Shown: positions 1 to 10,787 of the stretch, in pieces
Layout: the number at the start of each line of letters is the position of its first letter
Position numbering within the stretch: position 1 is the stretch's first letter
Notes under the pieces: generated by a model
Databases searched by the model: none
What the model saw: the letters and a program-made list of their open reading frames with translations, nothing else
What the model was told of the DNA's origin: nothing
DNA from: Thinopyrum elongatum
Lineage: Eukaryota > Streptophyta > Magnoliopsida > Poales > Poaceae
Reading direction: 5' to 3'
Assembly: GCA_011799875.1 (NCBI GenBank)
Contig: CM022299.1
Span: 352,948,526-353,012,525, forward strand
DNA length: 64,000 nucleotides
Program-made: the position numbers and the translations under genes

Positions 1-52
1 ATTCTTCTTCTTTTCTTATTCTTCTTCTTCTTCTTCTTCTTTTCCTCCTCTT
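1..52 (+). repeat. (CTT)n microsatellite
   Basis: Imperfect CTT/TTC trinucleotide run inside the CACTA element. A related pyrimidine-rich stretch recurs at about 640-705, and the open frames across both are low-complexity artefacts. Confidence 0.8.
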
Positions 53-109
53 AATTGTTTTTATTCGTAAATGGCATAATAACCTTGCTAACCTCATAAA
101 TGTCATATA

Positions 110-560
110 CTTAGCTTGTTGTCCTCTAAAATGACACAATAAGCTTAGTAATGTCAAAAATGGCCTAATTAGCCAGGTTAGCTCCAAAATGACCAAGTTT
201 ACCTATGTTAGCTCCAATATGATCCATTTAACCTACGTTAGCTCCAAAAAGACCAAGTTTACCTAAGTTAGCTACAATATGATCCATTTTACCCGCGTTA
301 GCTCCAAAATGACCTATTTACCTAAGTTAGCTCTAAATTGACCTACACACTTAGCATTTTTACCTAGCATAGCAAAAAATGACATTTTTACGTAGGTTAG
401 CTCAAAAATGACCAAGTTTACCTAGGTTAGCTTCAATATGATCCATTTAACTTAGCTTAGCTCCAAAATGACCAAGTTTACGTAGGTTAGCTCCAATATG
501 ATACATTGAACTTAGCTTATCTCCAAAATGACCTATTTACCTAGCTTAGCTCTAAATTGG
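110..560 (+). repeat. Short-period tandem repeat inside the CACTA element
   Basis: About 14 degenerate copies of a roughly 30-bp unit built on GTTAGCTCCAAAATGACC and AAGTTTACCTAG, alternating with a variant containing AATATGATCCATTTAACC. The units alternate in pairs, which gives a higher-order period near 60 bp. Confidence 0.8.
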
Positions 561-989
561 CTTTTTGAACTACATTTGTTGGAAAAGAAGAAGATAAAGA
601 AGAGGGGGAGGAGAGAAAGAAAGAGAATATAAAATCTTCTTCTTATTTTCCTCTTCTTCTTTTCTTCTTCTTCTTCTTTTCCTCTTCTTCTTCTTCTTCT
701 AACTTTCATCTTTCCCAATTTGCAGATTTGCTTGAGATGAGGAAGCTTGCATTGATGGACTCATATATTCTCCTTGTGCTTCCTTTTTGTTTATGAAAAC
801 ATGTTTGGGAACTTGTTTGGATGTGTATGTCACTATGGATATGTTGTTGGAAACTTCTTATGTCATATGGATATATGTTGGACTTGTGGAAATATATTGT
901 TGGATATGCTTGTTGTGTATATATGTATTATCTGTGTATATCTATGAATTTCTGTCAAATTGAATGAATTCAATTAAAAACAGGGGTTA

Positions 990-1710
990 TATAGGCTCTT
1001 TGCCGTCTGCTAGCAGACGGCAAAGAGCTTTGCCGTCTGCTAGCAGTCGGCAAAGAGCTTTGCCGACAGCTAGCAGTCGGCAAAGAAGGCCACGTGGCAG
1101 CTACCTGTGCAACCTGGGAACACTGGGTTGCCTATTTGGGCATTTTGCCATCAGCTGGCAGACGGCAAAGAGGCTAAGGTCTTTGCCGACTGCTGGCAGA
1201 CGGCAAAGATTCAAATCCCTTTGCCGACAGCTAGCAGACGGCAAATAAGGCCACGTGGCAGCTTCCCAGTGACTCCTATTTGGGCTCTTTGCCGTCCGCC
1301 AGCAGACGGCAAAGACCTTAGCCTCTTTGCTGTCTGCCGGCTGACGGCAAATAAGGCCACGTGGCAGCTTCCCAGTGACTCCTATTTGGGCTCTTTGCCG
1401 TCCGCCAGCAGACGGCAAAGACCTTAGCCTCTTTGCCGTCTGCCGGCTGACGGCAAAGCACGCCGTTAACCCCTAACGGCTCCCACCTCACCTCACTGCC
1501 GTCTACACTCTTTGCCGTCTGCTGGCCGCAAACGGCTGACGGCATAAACCTTTGTCGTCCGCTTCTCTGAAGCAGACGGCAAAGAAGGCCTTTACCGGCA
1601 GGAATTGAGCCGGACTGTTTGCCGACAGCTAGCAGTCGGCAAAGAGCTTTGCCGACCGCCATTCATGCCTTTGCCGTCTGCCATGGCAGACGGCAAAGAA
1701 GCTGATTCCT
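990..1710. repeat. CACTA subterminal palindromic repeats
   Basis: At least 12 occurrences of TTTGCCG(T/A)C followed after about 10 bp by its inverted partner, forming short hairpins such as 1000-1027 and 1673-1697. A block of about 105 bp is tandemly duplicated between 1245 and 1460, marked by two GGCCACGTGGCAGCTTCCCA copies. In CACTA elements such arrays are transposase-binding sites. Confidence 0.75.
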
Positions 1711-1716
1711 GTAGTG

Positions 1717-3950
1717 TTAGTAGGCCCACAGGTCAGCCTACGAACCGATGCGCCCCAAATGTCAGTGGGAGGAATCATTTTTTTTGCGTAATAAGGAGGC
1801 AGTTGCTTGCGTGCGGCCATGGACCATGGGGGTCCCTACTGTCAGCCTCTCCACGTACACCCCTATTCCGATGGCTGTCATTTGTTGAATGTTGACCATG
1901 TTGAGCACGCCGCGCCTAGAGCACCAACGCGGTGGACAACGGTGAGGCCTAGGAATGGAACAGCCTGGAGCCGGCGAAGACACAGCAGTGGATGCCCACG
2001 CTGAGGGTAGTATGACGGTTGACTGGTTCAGCTGCGGCGTGAGGCCACCGTCACCGGAGAATAACAGGAGGTGCGGGTGGGTAGAGGGATGGCCAGGCCA
2101 GCAGAGGGAGTAGGGTGGGCCGGTGAAGCCTGCGCGGCATCACAGCCGGCCATAAGAGGAGGTAGCAGGCAGTCCCGTCGGTGCTGGTTTAGGCGGCTGG
2201 AGTAGGAAGATCAGAGAATGAAGAAGCACGTCGGCCATTGGATGGACATCCAACAGTCACTGCTGCTAGAATCGTGTGTTGACTATAAGCTGACAAAGCC
2301 TTGTGTAAACAAGTCAGCCTCAAAATCTATGGCGTGTACAGCCCATTTGCTTTTTTTTAATTTACAACCCATTTGCTAATTCATATGGAATTTATTGCAG
2401 CCCATTTTCCATTTTTAGAATTGCTGGCCATTTTATGGTCAGTACCAGGGTTAAAAATTTGAACTAAAAAATATGCGAAATTTTAAAAATTCGCATATTT
2501 TTGCTGGGGAACAAAATATTTTTAATCCAAAAATTAGTAGCCATACTAAAACTAATTTAAAAATAAAGTAATACTATGTTATGATAAAATCCAATGAAAT
2601 ATAAAATATCAGTGAAGAACAAAAAAAACAAAACTAATTGCCCATTTGCAATATTTTTTTTTGGAATTCGCAACCCCTTTCATATTACTTTTAAGATTTA
2701 CTGCCCATACTCTCTGGCCAGGCCGGAATGCACCCCTCCTCGTCTTCAAAGATTTGCAGCCTAGTAAGTCAGAGAAAACAAATAGGCCTAGCTTGGGTAT
2801 CCTTCAAAAAGAAAGAGTGGGCTACCTATTTTCCCAAAGAAAAAACTACTGGGCTGGTCATGTTGTTAGACGGGCCACAGAGACCGCACAACCCAGTTTA
2901 TAGCCTGCTCCTCTGAACAAATCCTAAAAAAGCGTTGTGCAATTCTGTCGTTAATTGACTATACGTTGGCAATGATGTGTGTCCCAGATATCAGTATGGT
3001 GGATTAGAGTAAAAAAATCAAGGGGTGCATCTGAGTAGTAAAGAGGCGCTTGTTTGTGTTTGGGAGTGGACCTAGTGGGTCCGTACTATCATACTCACAA
3101 CTACAATCCTCTCCCGATTCACTATGTTGACAGGGCCAGACGGTGGCGCCACTGCGAGTGCACCAAGGCGGTGGACGACGGCGAGGCCTCGGACGGGAAT
3201 GAACAGGAGTCGGGGAACATGCGGCAGTATGCCCGTAGGCGGAGGGGAGTATGAGGGTTCACTGGTTCTGGTGTAGGGTAGGCTACCATCGTCGGAGAAG
3301 AATAGGACCGGTCAGACCCAAAAACTCATTAAGCTGGATTATAAGAATTAATTTTATATGGCTACAACTTATTGTAAAATGCTGCGGAGGACCTTTTTCT
3401 TCTTGAGGTTTTTTTAGACAATTTTCTTCTTAAGGTGTGAAGCCGAGCACATTCAGAAGCCCTGGGATAAAGTGGTGTTGCCAGTGTGTTGGGCTGGGTT
3501 GCGCATTCTTATCGAAAAATAATAATGGACCAGAACTATTTACGACATTGACTACGATTTGCATGGGTCCACTGGTTGCAGGAAGAAAATGGTGGGAGAA
3601 AAAAAAACTGGTCGCTATCTTCGCCTAAGAATAATATCGACTGAATGTAACGACACTCTCATAGGAAATAATATCCTCCTGTTAAAATTTGACTTTTCAA
3701 ACCGTAAATTTAAAGAATTGGTGCATGAGCATTTAGCTTTATTTATTTACTTATTTATGTTTAGGGGACCATTGAGCATGTACCTGGGCTGGGTTCATGT
3801 GAGAGCCTCCCTTCCAGTTATGGGCTCCTCTATTGGGCCTTCATCACTGGGCTGCATGTGATCGACAAGTGAAAAATGTGTTCCGTACCAAAAATAGTAT
3901 GCACTACGTATGGGGCACTAAAGGATCGGACCGTGCAACAACTTCCAAAA
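1717..3950. other. Intergenic DNA with a diverged duplication, no gene seen
   Basis: No convincing coding region. Two related segments, about 1840-2110 and 3050-3320, share GCGGTGGAC, ACGGCGAGGCC-like and GGTTCACTGGTTC-like motifs in the same order and orientation, about 1.2 kb apart. The part between them is AT-rich, with repeated CCCATTTGC motifs. It resembles an unclassified dispersed repeat rather than a gene. Confidence 0.5.
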
Positions 3951-4814
3951 CATTGTGTTTGTCATTCTAACAACACATTTATTCAACCAACAAACGAAAT
4001 ATATTACTGATTGTACATTGAAAACAGCAGCAACCAGGGCTGGGGGTGCAACAGATGCAATAAGCAGGCCAGAAGAGTAAAGACGCAGCTCTCTCTTCCA
4101 AACGAAACATCAGGCAACATTACAAAAGGGCTACCAAAAAAGAACAAGTGTATGCATCAAACTAAATAAAGATCCTACTACACCAAGTGTACGCATCTAA
4201 TTAACTGGCTCAGTTAGACGTTACTATTTATTACGCTGTGGAGATTGGCTGACGGCTTGAACCAGATGGGTGCCTGACGGGGGAAACTCCAGCCAGCAGG
4301 TCGAAGTCTGATACTTGCGACCCTCTCTCCTACTTTGGGCTGCAGAGCGTGGCAGCACATATCAGGGTATGGTGCATGGAGAGACGCATGGTACGATGTG
4401 TACACACAGTTCTGCCAGATGAACGAAACCGCGCTTCCATCATGATCCTTGCCGTCGGTTATCTCCTAGTTAATCGAATAATTCAGTCCGAGAAACAGAG
4501 AGCGTGTACCAAGGCTACTTACCGGCCTCCAGTCAAAAATTCCTGAAGGCCCAGAGAAGCTGGGATCCTGCTCAAAGACCTTGCAGTGACTGCGATTGTA
4601 TTCCGTGAAACAACACGTCCGGTACGTGCGAACGATCATCAATCATTCGTCGTCGTCTGATCGAGCCAGGAACCACCTGCAACTGCCATGCTGCTTTTCT
4701 TTGAAAGGTTCTGGGATTAGGAAGGGTAGGGACACCAGGCGGCCTACAACATCATATCAAGTTGGAGTCAAATAAAAAAGGGCTCGTACTGTAGTAAATC
4801 TTAAGAACGGCATG
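3951..4814. other. Possible 3' flank of the F-box-like locus
   Basis: On the minus strand this lies downstream of the F-box/DUF295 remnant. A minus-strand AATAAA occurs near 3977 (plus TTTATT). No reading frame longer than about 65 residues has coding character. It may be an old 3' UTR, but splice sites are not clear. Confidence 0.25.
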
Positions 4815-5644
4815 TTATGAGCATGAATATTTTTTCAGTAAATGTTGATAGTAATATAAGCAAGCCATCATGATATCATAGGAAAGTAACATACTGCTGT
4901 AATAGCCCATTGTAGCAATAACTGGAGTAGGCCAGCAATACGTCCAGCCATAGAAGGAGTCCATAGCGTAAATGAAGCCCTTGTGTTCAATGGCATCAGA
5001 GAGCCATGGAGGATGTATGATCCTGCGATGGACATGCATATTTATCCACTTACCCCAGTGGCCTATCAGATAGGCGAGACCGCGGTTGAAGAACGCAATT
5101 AGCATGAAGTCTTTATAATTCGCAGATCTTGTGGGCACTTGGCAGATTACAACCTTGAGCAAATCAAACTTGGTATCATGTTGGCTACTGTAAGATTCCG
5201 AGTATTCTGAGCCGCGGTGCCAAAGCAGTGCAGTGTTAATCGAAGGAAGGGGGATCAATCGCCGGGTGTAGACCTCCACGAGCATCCAGCTGCCGCGCCG
5301 TCGACGAGCACCATCCAAGACGTGTTCATGCCGACCCAGTACATACCATTAATGTAGTTGAGGGTGACGGGGATCGGATCGTAGTCGAGGGGGTTGATGC
5401 TCGCCACCCTATGATCGTTATGCTACGTGACACACCGTTTCTGAAGATTAGGCGGCATCAGCAAGCAGGGAGATGGCTTAAAAAGCTCCGGCCTGAGGGC
5501 TTTGAGTAAACGGTACAACCCGGACAAGCACGCGGTGAGCGGCATGGTACTGAGATTGTCCACACGCAAAACAATGAGCTTGATTACCTCTGTGGGGAGC
5601 GAATTCCAGTCACTCTTTCGGCGGACACTGCTCGGTTCTGCCAT
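4815..5644 (-). pseudogene. F-box/DUF295 (KIB1-4 beta-propeller) protein, frame-shifted
   Basis: Reading from 5644 downward, the first frame (5644-5423) opens with an F-box-like segment, DWNSLPTEVIKLIVLRV, followed by the spacer leading to LFKPSPCLLMPP, which is typical of plant F-box/DUF295 proteins. It stops at 5423. Homology then continues in a second frame at about 5415-5300 (VTLNYINGMYWVGM, SWMVLVD) and in a third frame from about 5310 to 4815 (GSWMLVEVYTRR, VVICQVP, FYGWTYCWPTPV). A full protein therefore needs two frame changes, and no splice sites fit them. The third frame ends early compared with the 350-400 residues usual for the family. In plants such proteins are putative SCF adaptors and form large, fast-evolving families rich in pseudogenes. 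Confidence 0.75.
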
Positions 5645-5844
5645 TGTTAGTGCTTGGGTTTCGGAAGAGGGGGGAGGCGCCTAGCGGGGATGGAAGATTG
5701 GACGATTATGTGCAGACGAGGATGGAGAAGGGAATATGTGCTGCGGGAAGTGGACAGGTGATGATGACAATGTAGCAGTAGCACGCCGCTTGACTTACGA
5801 GACACATCCCAGCAGTGTAGGGTCATATCGATGCCAGACAACTT

Positions 5845-6344
5845 GCTTGAGTGATCACAGTACTAGTACAATAAACTACAGTACCTACTACTATGCCCTA
5901 GTTTGCATATAGTGGAGTAGGACTCTGCTCTACTACTAGCACTGGAGGAGTAGTAGTATATTGTAAAATAGTTACAAACTTCAATGCCCAAGCGTGGAAC
6001 GACTACGAACCACCATCGGTGCTAACTCCAATCCCCAGCAAACGTTTGCTGGGAGACATGGCAGTTGCAAACGCCCGTGACGCAGTTACAGTACGTGTGT
6101 AAGGGTGGCGTTTTTGTCAAATACTATGGCCTAAAAACAGGCCACCGTCGGATGGAAATCTGACGGTTATGTGGGAGTCGCCAGGATTGGGCTCGTGGCG
6201 AACAATCGCCAGATATCATTACTAAAAAAAAGGTTAAAACACCCGGGGCTATAACTTGCACCGGCTGACCACTAACAATGATACTAACATAGTTGTAAAA
6301 TGGTCAAAGAACGTGTCTACGTGGTGTTTGGAATTATATGCAAA
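5845..6344. other. Intergenic, no gene seen
   Basis: AT-rich DNA with short ACTAC/TAGTAG-rich stretches near 5850-5960 and a GGTTAAAACACCCGGGGC stretch near 6231. No coding region, MITE termini or target duplication could be fixed. Confidence 0.4.
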
Positions 6345-6905
6345 CTAGCAAGATGCTCGTGCATTGCACGGAACATCAAGATGCATTTTTTTACAAAATA
6401 CCTGTTGTGATTGACCCATGCAGGAGTAATCCCATGTGTAGAAACTAATGATATCTCGAGAATTTCATTGGAAAAATGGTATCTCAAGAATTTCATCAAA
6501 AAATGATATCTCAAGAAAGATGAGAGATAAGGTGAGGAGGAGTGGGGCGTGGTGGTGACTGGTGGTCGGACTGGGTGGAGGCATGGGGATGGACTGCGCC
6601 GGCAGCGGCCACCATGCCAGATTGTTCCAGAGAATTCCTTTTTTAATTGCTCAACAATGAGGTTGCGGGAGATAAGGATGAACGAGGGAAGGCCTTATCT
6701 GCAAACATGGAGAGAGGTGCGGGTATCTTTTTGTAAAATTGCCATAGTTTGCTTTCTATCCATCAGATATAGATCGGATGGTCTATATTGCAAGATGGTA
6801 GGCACACCATCATCACCAACTCAGTTTTTTATAAGAAGTAGAAGTAGAGAAAGTAGAGAGTAGAGAAACGGAGGGAGTACTAGTAAGGACACCATCTACT
6901 GCTTC

Positions 6906-7592
6906 GTGTGCTACTCCTGCGCTCCATTCGGCGGGCGCAACGTCCCCTACAGCCACTTCCGTTTCATGGACGGCCTGGTCGATGCCTACAAGGTTCCCTA
7001 CGTCTACAAGAGTTTCGGCTGCGAGCGGTACATCGACCAGCACTCGCTGGCGGAGCATAGTTCCAGATGCACGCACACGCCCTGCTACTGCTATGAGTGC
7101 ACGCCGCCGTTTGAGGGCTCGCCGGCGAGCCTCGTGCATCACCTCACAGCACCGTCTGTCAATCACTACTGGCCCGCGGTGATGAACATCAAGTACGACA
7201 CGTGCTACCCGTTCTCCGTGCCGGAGTCGCTGGAGGATCACCGCTGCCTGCTAGTCGCGGAGGAGGACGGCAGCGTCTTCCTCTTGGCCGTGGGCACCGG
7301 CAAGGCCCGCGTAGGCCGCCGCCCCGTCTCTGTAGTGTGCGTCAGGGGCAACACCGCTGACGCTGACACGAGGCCACTGTACCGGTGCGTGCTCACTGTT
7401 ACTGCCCCTCTGAAGTACGAGGGCGCCCACGCCGCCTTCCTCACGCTGAATGGGACTGTGACAAGCTGCTCTGTTCCCAGCAATGTGGACATGGAAGACG
7501 CCTGGTATGATTTTCACCCCAAGATGATGCACGGGGACTCTAAGGAGGTTCACCTGGTCATATGGATTACCAAGTCAACTGTTCATCATTAG
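6906..7592 (+). CDS. SINA-like (Seven in absentia) zinc-finger protein, RING-less
   Basis: The 228-residue frame matches the C-terminal half of plant SINA-like E3 ubiquitin ligases: a SIAH-type zinc-finger region at about residues 30-90, then a TRAF-like beta domain (for example YPFSVPESLEDHRCLLVAEE and RPVSVVCVRGN). Full-length members are about 300 residues and start with a RING finger that recruits E2. None is seen here, although the coding frame runs a few codons upstream of the first ATG. In the zinc finger, Cys39, His51 and Cys55 fit the expected C-x11-H-x3-C spacing, but the first ligand position (residue 32) is Tyr instead of Cys. It could be a substrate-binding decoy or a decaying copy, and ligase activity is unlikely. 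It is GC-rich compared with its flanks and lies between inverted ends at 6345 and 8211. Confidence 0.75.
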   Translation: MCYSCAPFGGRNVPYSHFRFMDGLVDAYKVPYVYKSFGCERYIDQHSLAEHSSRCTHTPCYCYECTPPFEGSPASLVHHLTAPSVNHYWPAVMNIKYDTCYPFSVPESLEDHRCLLVAEEDGSVFLLAVGTGKARVGRRPVSVVCVRGNTADADTRPLYRCVLTVTAPLKYEGAHAAFLTLNGTVTSCSVPSNVDMEDAWYDFHPKMMHGDSKEVHLVIWITKSTVHH

Positions 7593-7695
7593 TCTTCGCT
7601 CAATGTAAGCCGCTGTCTAAGAATGTGGAGACTTCTTATTTATATAGTATAGAACCTTCCATGCATGATCTTGCCCTATTAGAGTATCGCGCTTG

Positions 7696-7701
7696 AATAA
7701 A
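7696..7701 (+). terminator. Possible polyadenylation signal of the SINA-like gene
   Basis: AATAAA about 105 bp after the stop codon in an AT-rich 3' flank. The placement is plausible, but no transcript evidence is available. Confidence 0.4.
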
Positions 7702-8224
7702 AGTGTATCCATTTATGGTTTATTCTAGAATCTTCCATGTATGCTTTTGCTCCATTAGAGTTCTCGCTTGCCATTTATGAGATTAATTGTGAATTTTTAC
7801 TACAGTAATGGTGAAAGACTTAAGATGAAACATTTCTTACATCTCCTCTGCCCCCTTTCAAGTCATCCTGATTTACATTCATGGTGGTCTACAAAAAATA
7901 AACAAAATTGATACTCAAAAATAATTCTTAAATATCATTTCTTGCAAAGCACAATAAGTGTTATTTCTTCAAAAGTTTTGGATGCAGGTTGAATAGTTGA
8001 ACGCTTTTGTTTGCAAAAGATACTTTTTTATCTATTTAGCCTACATTTACTATTCACCCAGATGCTTGTGAGCTCTAGAGAAGAAATAATATCCGAATAA
8101 ACCTATCGATACTCGTTACACATGAGATGACCCCCACATACTTTGTCAAAATAAACAACTCCCCGATCAATGCATTTCACTGTTCCGTGCAACGCACGGG
8201 CACCTTACTATATATAGTACGACC

Positions 8225-8411
8225 ATAAATTTAACTAACATTATATATAGTACGATAAATGCTCATGCATGTCACAAAAAATTATATCATTGAAAACTAT
8301 GTTCAAATACGAATCCAACGATATAGTTTTTGTTGACATGCACTAATATTTTGTGAGTTAAATCTTCAGTCAAATTACATGGGGGACTAATAAACCACGA
8401 CGGAGGTAGTA
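8225..8411. mobile_element. Stowaway-like MITE remnant
   Basis: The right end reads CCACGACGGAGGTAGTA, a degenerate Stowaway (Tc1/mariner MITE) terminus. The interior is AT-rich with an ATAGTACGA-like repeat. The left TACTCCCTC terminus is not recognisable, so the copy is truncated or old. Confidence 0.4.
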
Positions 8412-9215
8412 CTAGTGTAGAGGGCGGCACTGCACGGGAGTCTCACCCCGCTCGTGGCGCGGCAGTAAAGCCGTCATATCACAAAACCCCACCACTCCCA
8501 GTAATAAGTGGCCTGGTAAAATAAACGGACAAGCAACCATCACATCCCTCTGTCCTTTTTGCATTTCATCTCTCTGCATTTACTTTGTCCGGTTCATCTC
8601 GCACACTCGATCCCTAGCTACTACTCCTAGTATCTCTACCTACTACTCCTAGTACTCCTAGTAGTAGTACTCAAGTTGGAATTCCAATTGCATGGCACAA
8701 CTTGTTAGGCAAAAAACTCGATACAGGGTGTACGAAGTGGTTTGGGAATTTGCATGCCTTCCCGACCAGTGAGATACTCCATACAAAGTACGATAGAGAA
8801 ATAACCACAGAGAGAAGGAAGCTAAAGTAAACATTCAAACGAGCATTTTTGCATTTCTTTTGCATTGAATCGTTTCGCAAGCTTGACTAGTGTTGTTCTT
8901 CTACTTTTACAAAAACTGCATCGTAATGTTTAAACGTGCATTGGCACCTGTGTGTATACATAATAGTAGTAGTACAGTCTACAAGCATATATAGAGAGAG
9001 ACGTGTACTGTGATATATAGTTAAGTTTGTGCTATATGCACGTACTTACAAATGCTTACGGATACACAAGGTTTCCAAACTTTTCCTTTTAGCTCGTTTC
9101 AAAAAAAACTTTGCCTTTTACATACTTAATTAACGATGCTAATAATTCCCGAACGTTCGGGATTTATCATTTCCGTCCCAAAACTAATGAGATCGCCTTA
9201 CGACACTAAATTATT
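8412..9215. other. Intergenic, no gene seen
   Basis: Contains a TACTACTCCTAGTA-like short repeat (8620-8675) and AT-rich DNA. No coding region is supported. Confidence 0.4.
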
Positions 9216-9216
9216 C

Positions 9217-9984
9217 CTAATAAAAGCCACGGCGCTGGGTGGAGCGCGTACGGCGTGCCACGAATGCCCTCGTGCAAGGCCGTTTCCCAGCCCGGCGACA
9301 CAATGCCTCTTCCTTGGCCTCGCAACTCGCGAGGTGCCGATTGGCGGCTTGCTGGCGGGCGAGCGCGATCTCACCGGTCTGGTGATCCGGCGCCAACAGG
9401 TACTCCTCCTCGCTAGAAGCGTGCACCCGGTCCACGTACCGCCAAGCGTAGATGAGGCGCTTGGGCCCGACTGCACTCAGGGCTTTGGCACGGGCATCCT
9501 CCGCCACCAACACGGCCCTCACACGAGCCTTCTGCCATAGAGCCAATTGCCTGACTCTCTTGGACGTGACATAGGCCTGCCAGGCAGCATGCCTCGCGGT
9601 GCGCTTCTCTTCCTCGGCCTTCTTCTCCGCCTCTCTTTTGGCGCGCTCTGCCGAAGGCAAAGTCTCCCACAAGGCGACCTCCATTTCTTTCCAAAGCTCC
9701 TCCAAGCTGGGGGGCTCGGCGGGCGGTGCGACGTTCTCCTCGTAGCGGGGATCCGACGCGTCCACCAATGCGCGTGGTGGCGAGAGTGGGAACGCCGACA
9801 CGTCCACCTCGACGTGTCGTGGCGAGGAGCGGAACACCGACGCGTCATCCTCCACTGGTGGCAGGGAGGAACGGACCGCCAATGTGTCAGCCTCGACTAG
9901 TGGCGGCGAGGAACGGAACGGCGACGCGTGACCCTCCGCTCGGGGCAGCGAGGGGCGCCTAGGGCTTGGGAGGGGCGATGCCAT
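9217..9984 (-). CDS. Uncharacterised Ala/Arg-rich coiled-coil protein
   Basis: The 255-residue frame is counted from the ATG at 9984 (MASPLPSPRRPSLPRAEG). An in-frame ATG at 10095 would add 37 hydrophobic, non-coding-looking residues, so it is less likely. Residues about 15-80 contain four degenerate copies of a 16-residue repeat (RSSPPxVExDxxAx), matching a 48-bp DNA tandem repeat at about 9740-9935. The C-terminal half is highly charged and Ala/Glu/Arg-rich (KREAEKKAEEEKRTARHAA) and is predicted to form a long helix or coiled coil. GC content is far above the flanks, as in grass coding sequence. I do not recognise a domain. The basic coiled coil would suit a nuclear or cytoskeletal role, but nothing proves one. 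Confidence 0.5.
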   Translation of the reverse strand: MASPLPSPRRPSLPRAEGHASPFRSSPPLVEADTLAVRSSLPPVEDDASVFRSSPRHVEVDVSAFPLSPPRALVDASDPRYEENVAPPAEPPSLEELWKEMEVALWETLPSAERAKREAEKKAEEEKRTARHAAWQAYVTSKRVRQLALWQKARVRAVLVAEDARAKALSAVGPKRLIYAWRYVDRVHASSEEEYLLAPDHQTGEIALARQQAANRHLASCEAKEEALCRRAGKRPCTRAFVARRTRSTQRRGFY

Positions 9985-10564
9985 GGTGGTCGACGGGTCC
10001 TTAATTGAGAGGGAGGAGGAGGAGATAAAGGCGATGAACGTGAGCGTTCTTCCGAATGTCATGGGAGGCGTAATAATTATAGTGAGCAATGCCACATCTA
10101 CGTATGATATGTTGCATGATTAACATAACAGCTATGTAGGCATATTTTTGTTGGAGTAAATTATGGGGGAGGGGAGGGGTGGAAATATTGCTGGTCACAA
10201 CGGATTGGACGAGCGCGGGGGGAGGAGAGTCAGGCATGTAGATTGTTTTCACACGGGGAGGAGTGGTGGGACTGCCGGAGGGAGACGGAGAGTCAAGCAT
10301 GCAGATTGTTTTCACACATGATGGAGAGGAAAAGATTTGGAGATTTGTGAAGAACGATAGCATTAATTGAGTACTTTTGCATACTACAAAAACTATTCCA
10401 CCGCCTCTATCTTCGTAAAGAGTAGGTGAGATTTTTGAATCGAGCCCTTTAAATAAGAAGGGAGGTAGTAGTAGTACTCTAACCTTGTTGTGATGACTAT
10501 ATATGATATGGCAATATCATAACGCACCTGGACGAAGGAACTAGTCTGCATCGTGCATATAAGT

Positions 10565-10787
10565 TTTGTCTTAAGTCAAAGTACCTCTACTTTGACCAAA
10601 CTTATAGAAAAATGTATCAACATTCACAATGTCAAATCAATATTTTTATATTCATTATGAAATGTAGTTTCATAAAATATATATTTGGTATTATAGATAT
10701 TGATATTTTAAGTATAAATTTGGTCAAACTTTGCAAACTTTGAATTGACACAAATCTTACGCGGAGTAAAAAGGACCAGAGGGAGTA
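10565..10787. mobile_element. Stowaway-type MITE, left end eroded
   Basis: The right terminus GGACCAGAGGGAGTA (10773-10787) matches the Stowaway consensus, with GCGGAGTAAAAA inside it. The interior carries TTTGGTCAAACTTTGCAAAC and, in inverted sense near the left, TTTGACCAAACTT, typical of the Thalos-like group. The left terminus is not intact. Confidence 0.65.

Larger units (their letters stand above)
1..1716 (-). mobile_element. CACTA (En/Spm-type) transposon, terminal part
   Basis: The segment ends at 1711-1716 with GTAGTG, the reverse complement of the CACTAC terminus, preceded by TTCCT (inward reading CACTACAGGAA). Inside the end, 990-1700 is filled with palindromic subterminal motifs of the TTTGCCGTC...GACGGCAAA type, as in the Caspar-like CACTA group of Triticeae. 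Further in is a tandem-repeat zone. The 3-bp target duplication would be TTA at 1717-1719, but the matching end lies left of the window. No transposase reading frame is present here. Confidence 0.85.
6345..8211. mobile_element. Element with inverted ends enclosing a SINA-like gene
   Basis: The left end (6345-6374, beginning CTAGCAAGATGCTCGTGCA) and the right end (8182-8211) are imperfect inverted repeats of about 30 bp, identical at about 25 positions when the right end is read on the minus strand (ATAGTAAGGTGCCCGTGCG). They flank 1.87 kb that contains one gene, 6906-7592. No transposase is visible and no clear target duplication was found. A non-autonomous, gene-carrying DNA transposon is the simplest reading, but two independent MITE copies in opposite orientation would look the same. 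Confidence 0.5.

Noticed and set aside
964..1662. Several 90-115-residue frames on both strands
   Set aside because: They are translations of the CACTA subterminal palindromes (repeated LPSASRRQR and similar) and carry no domain.
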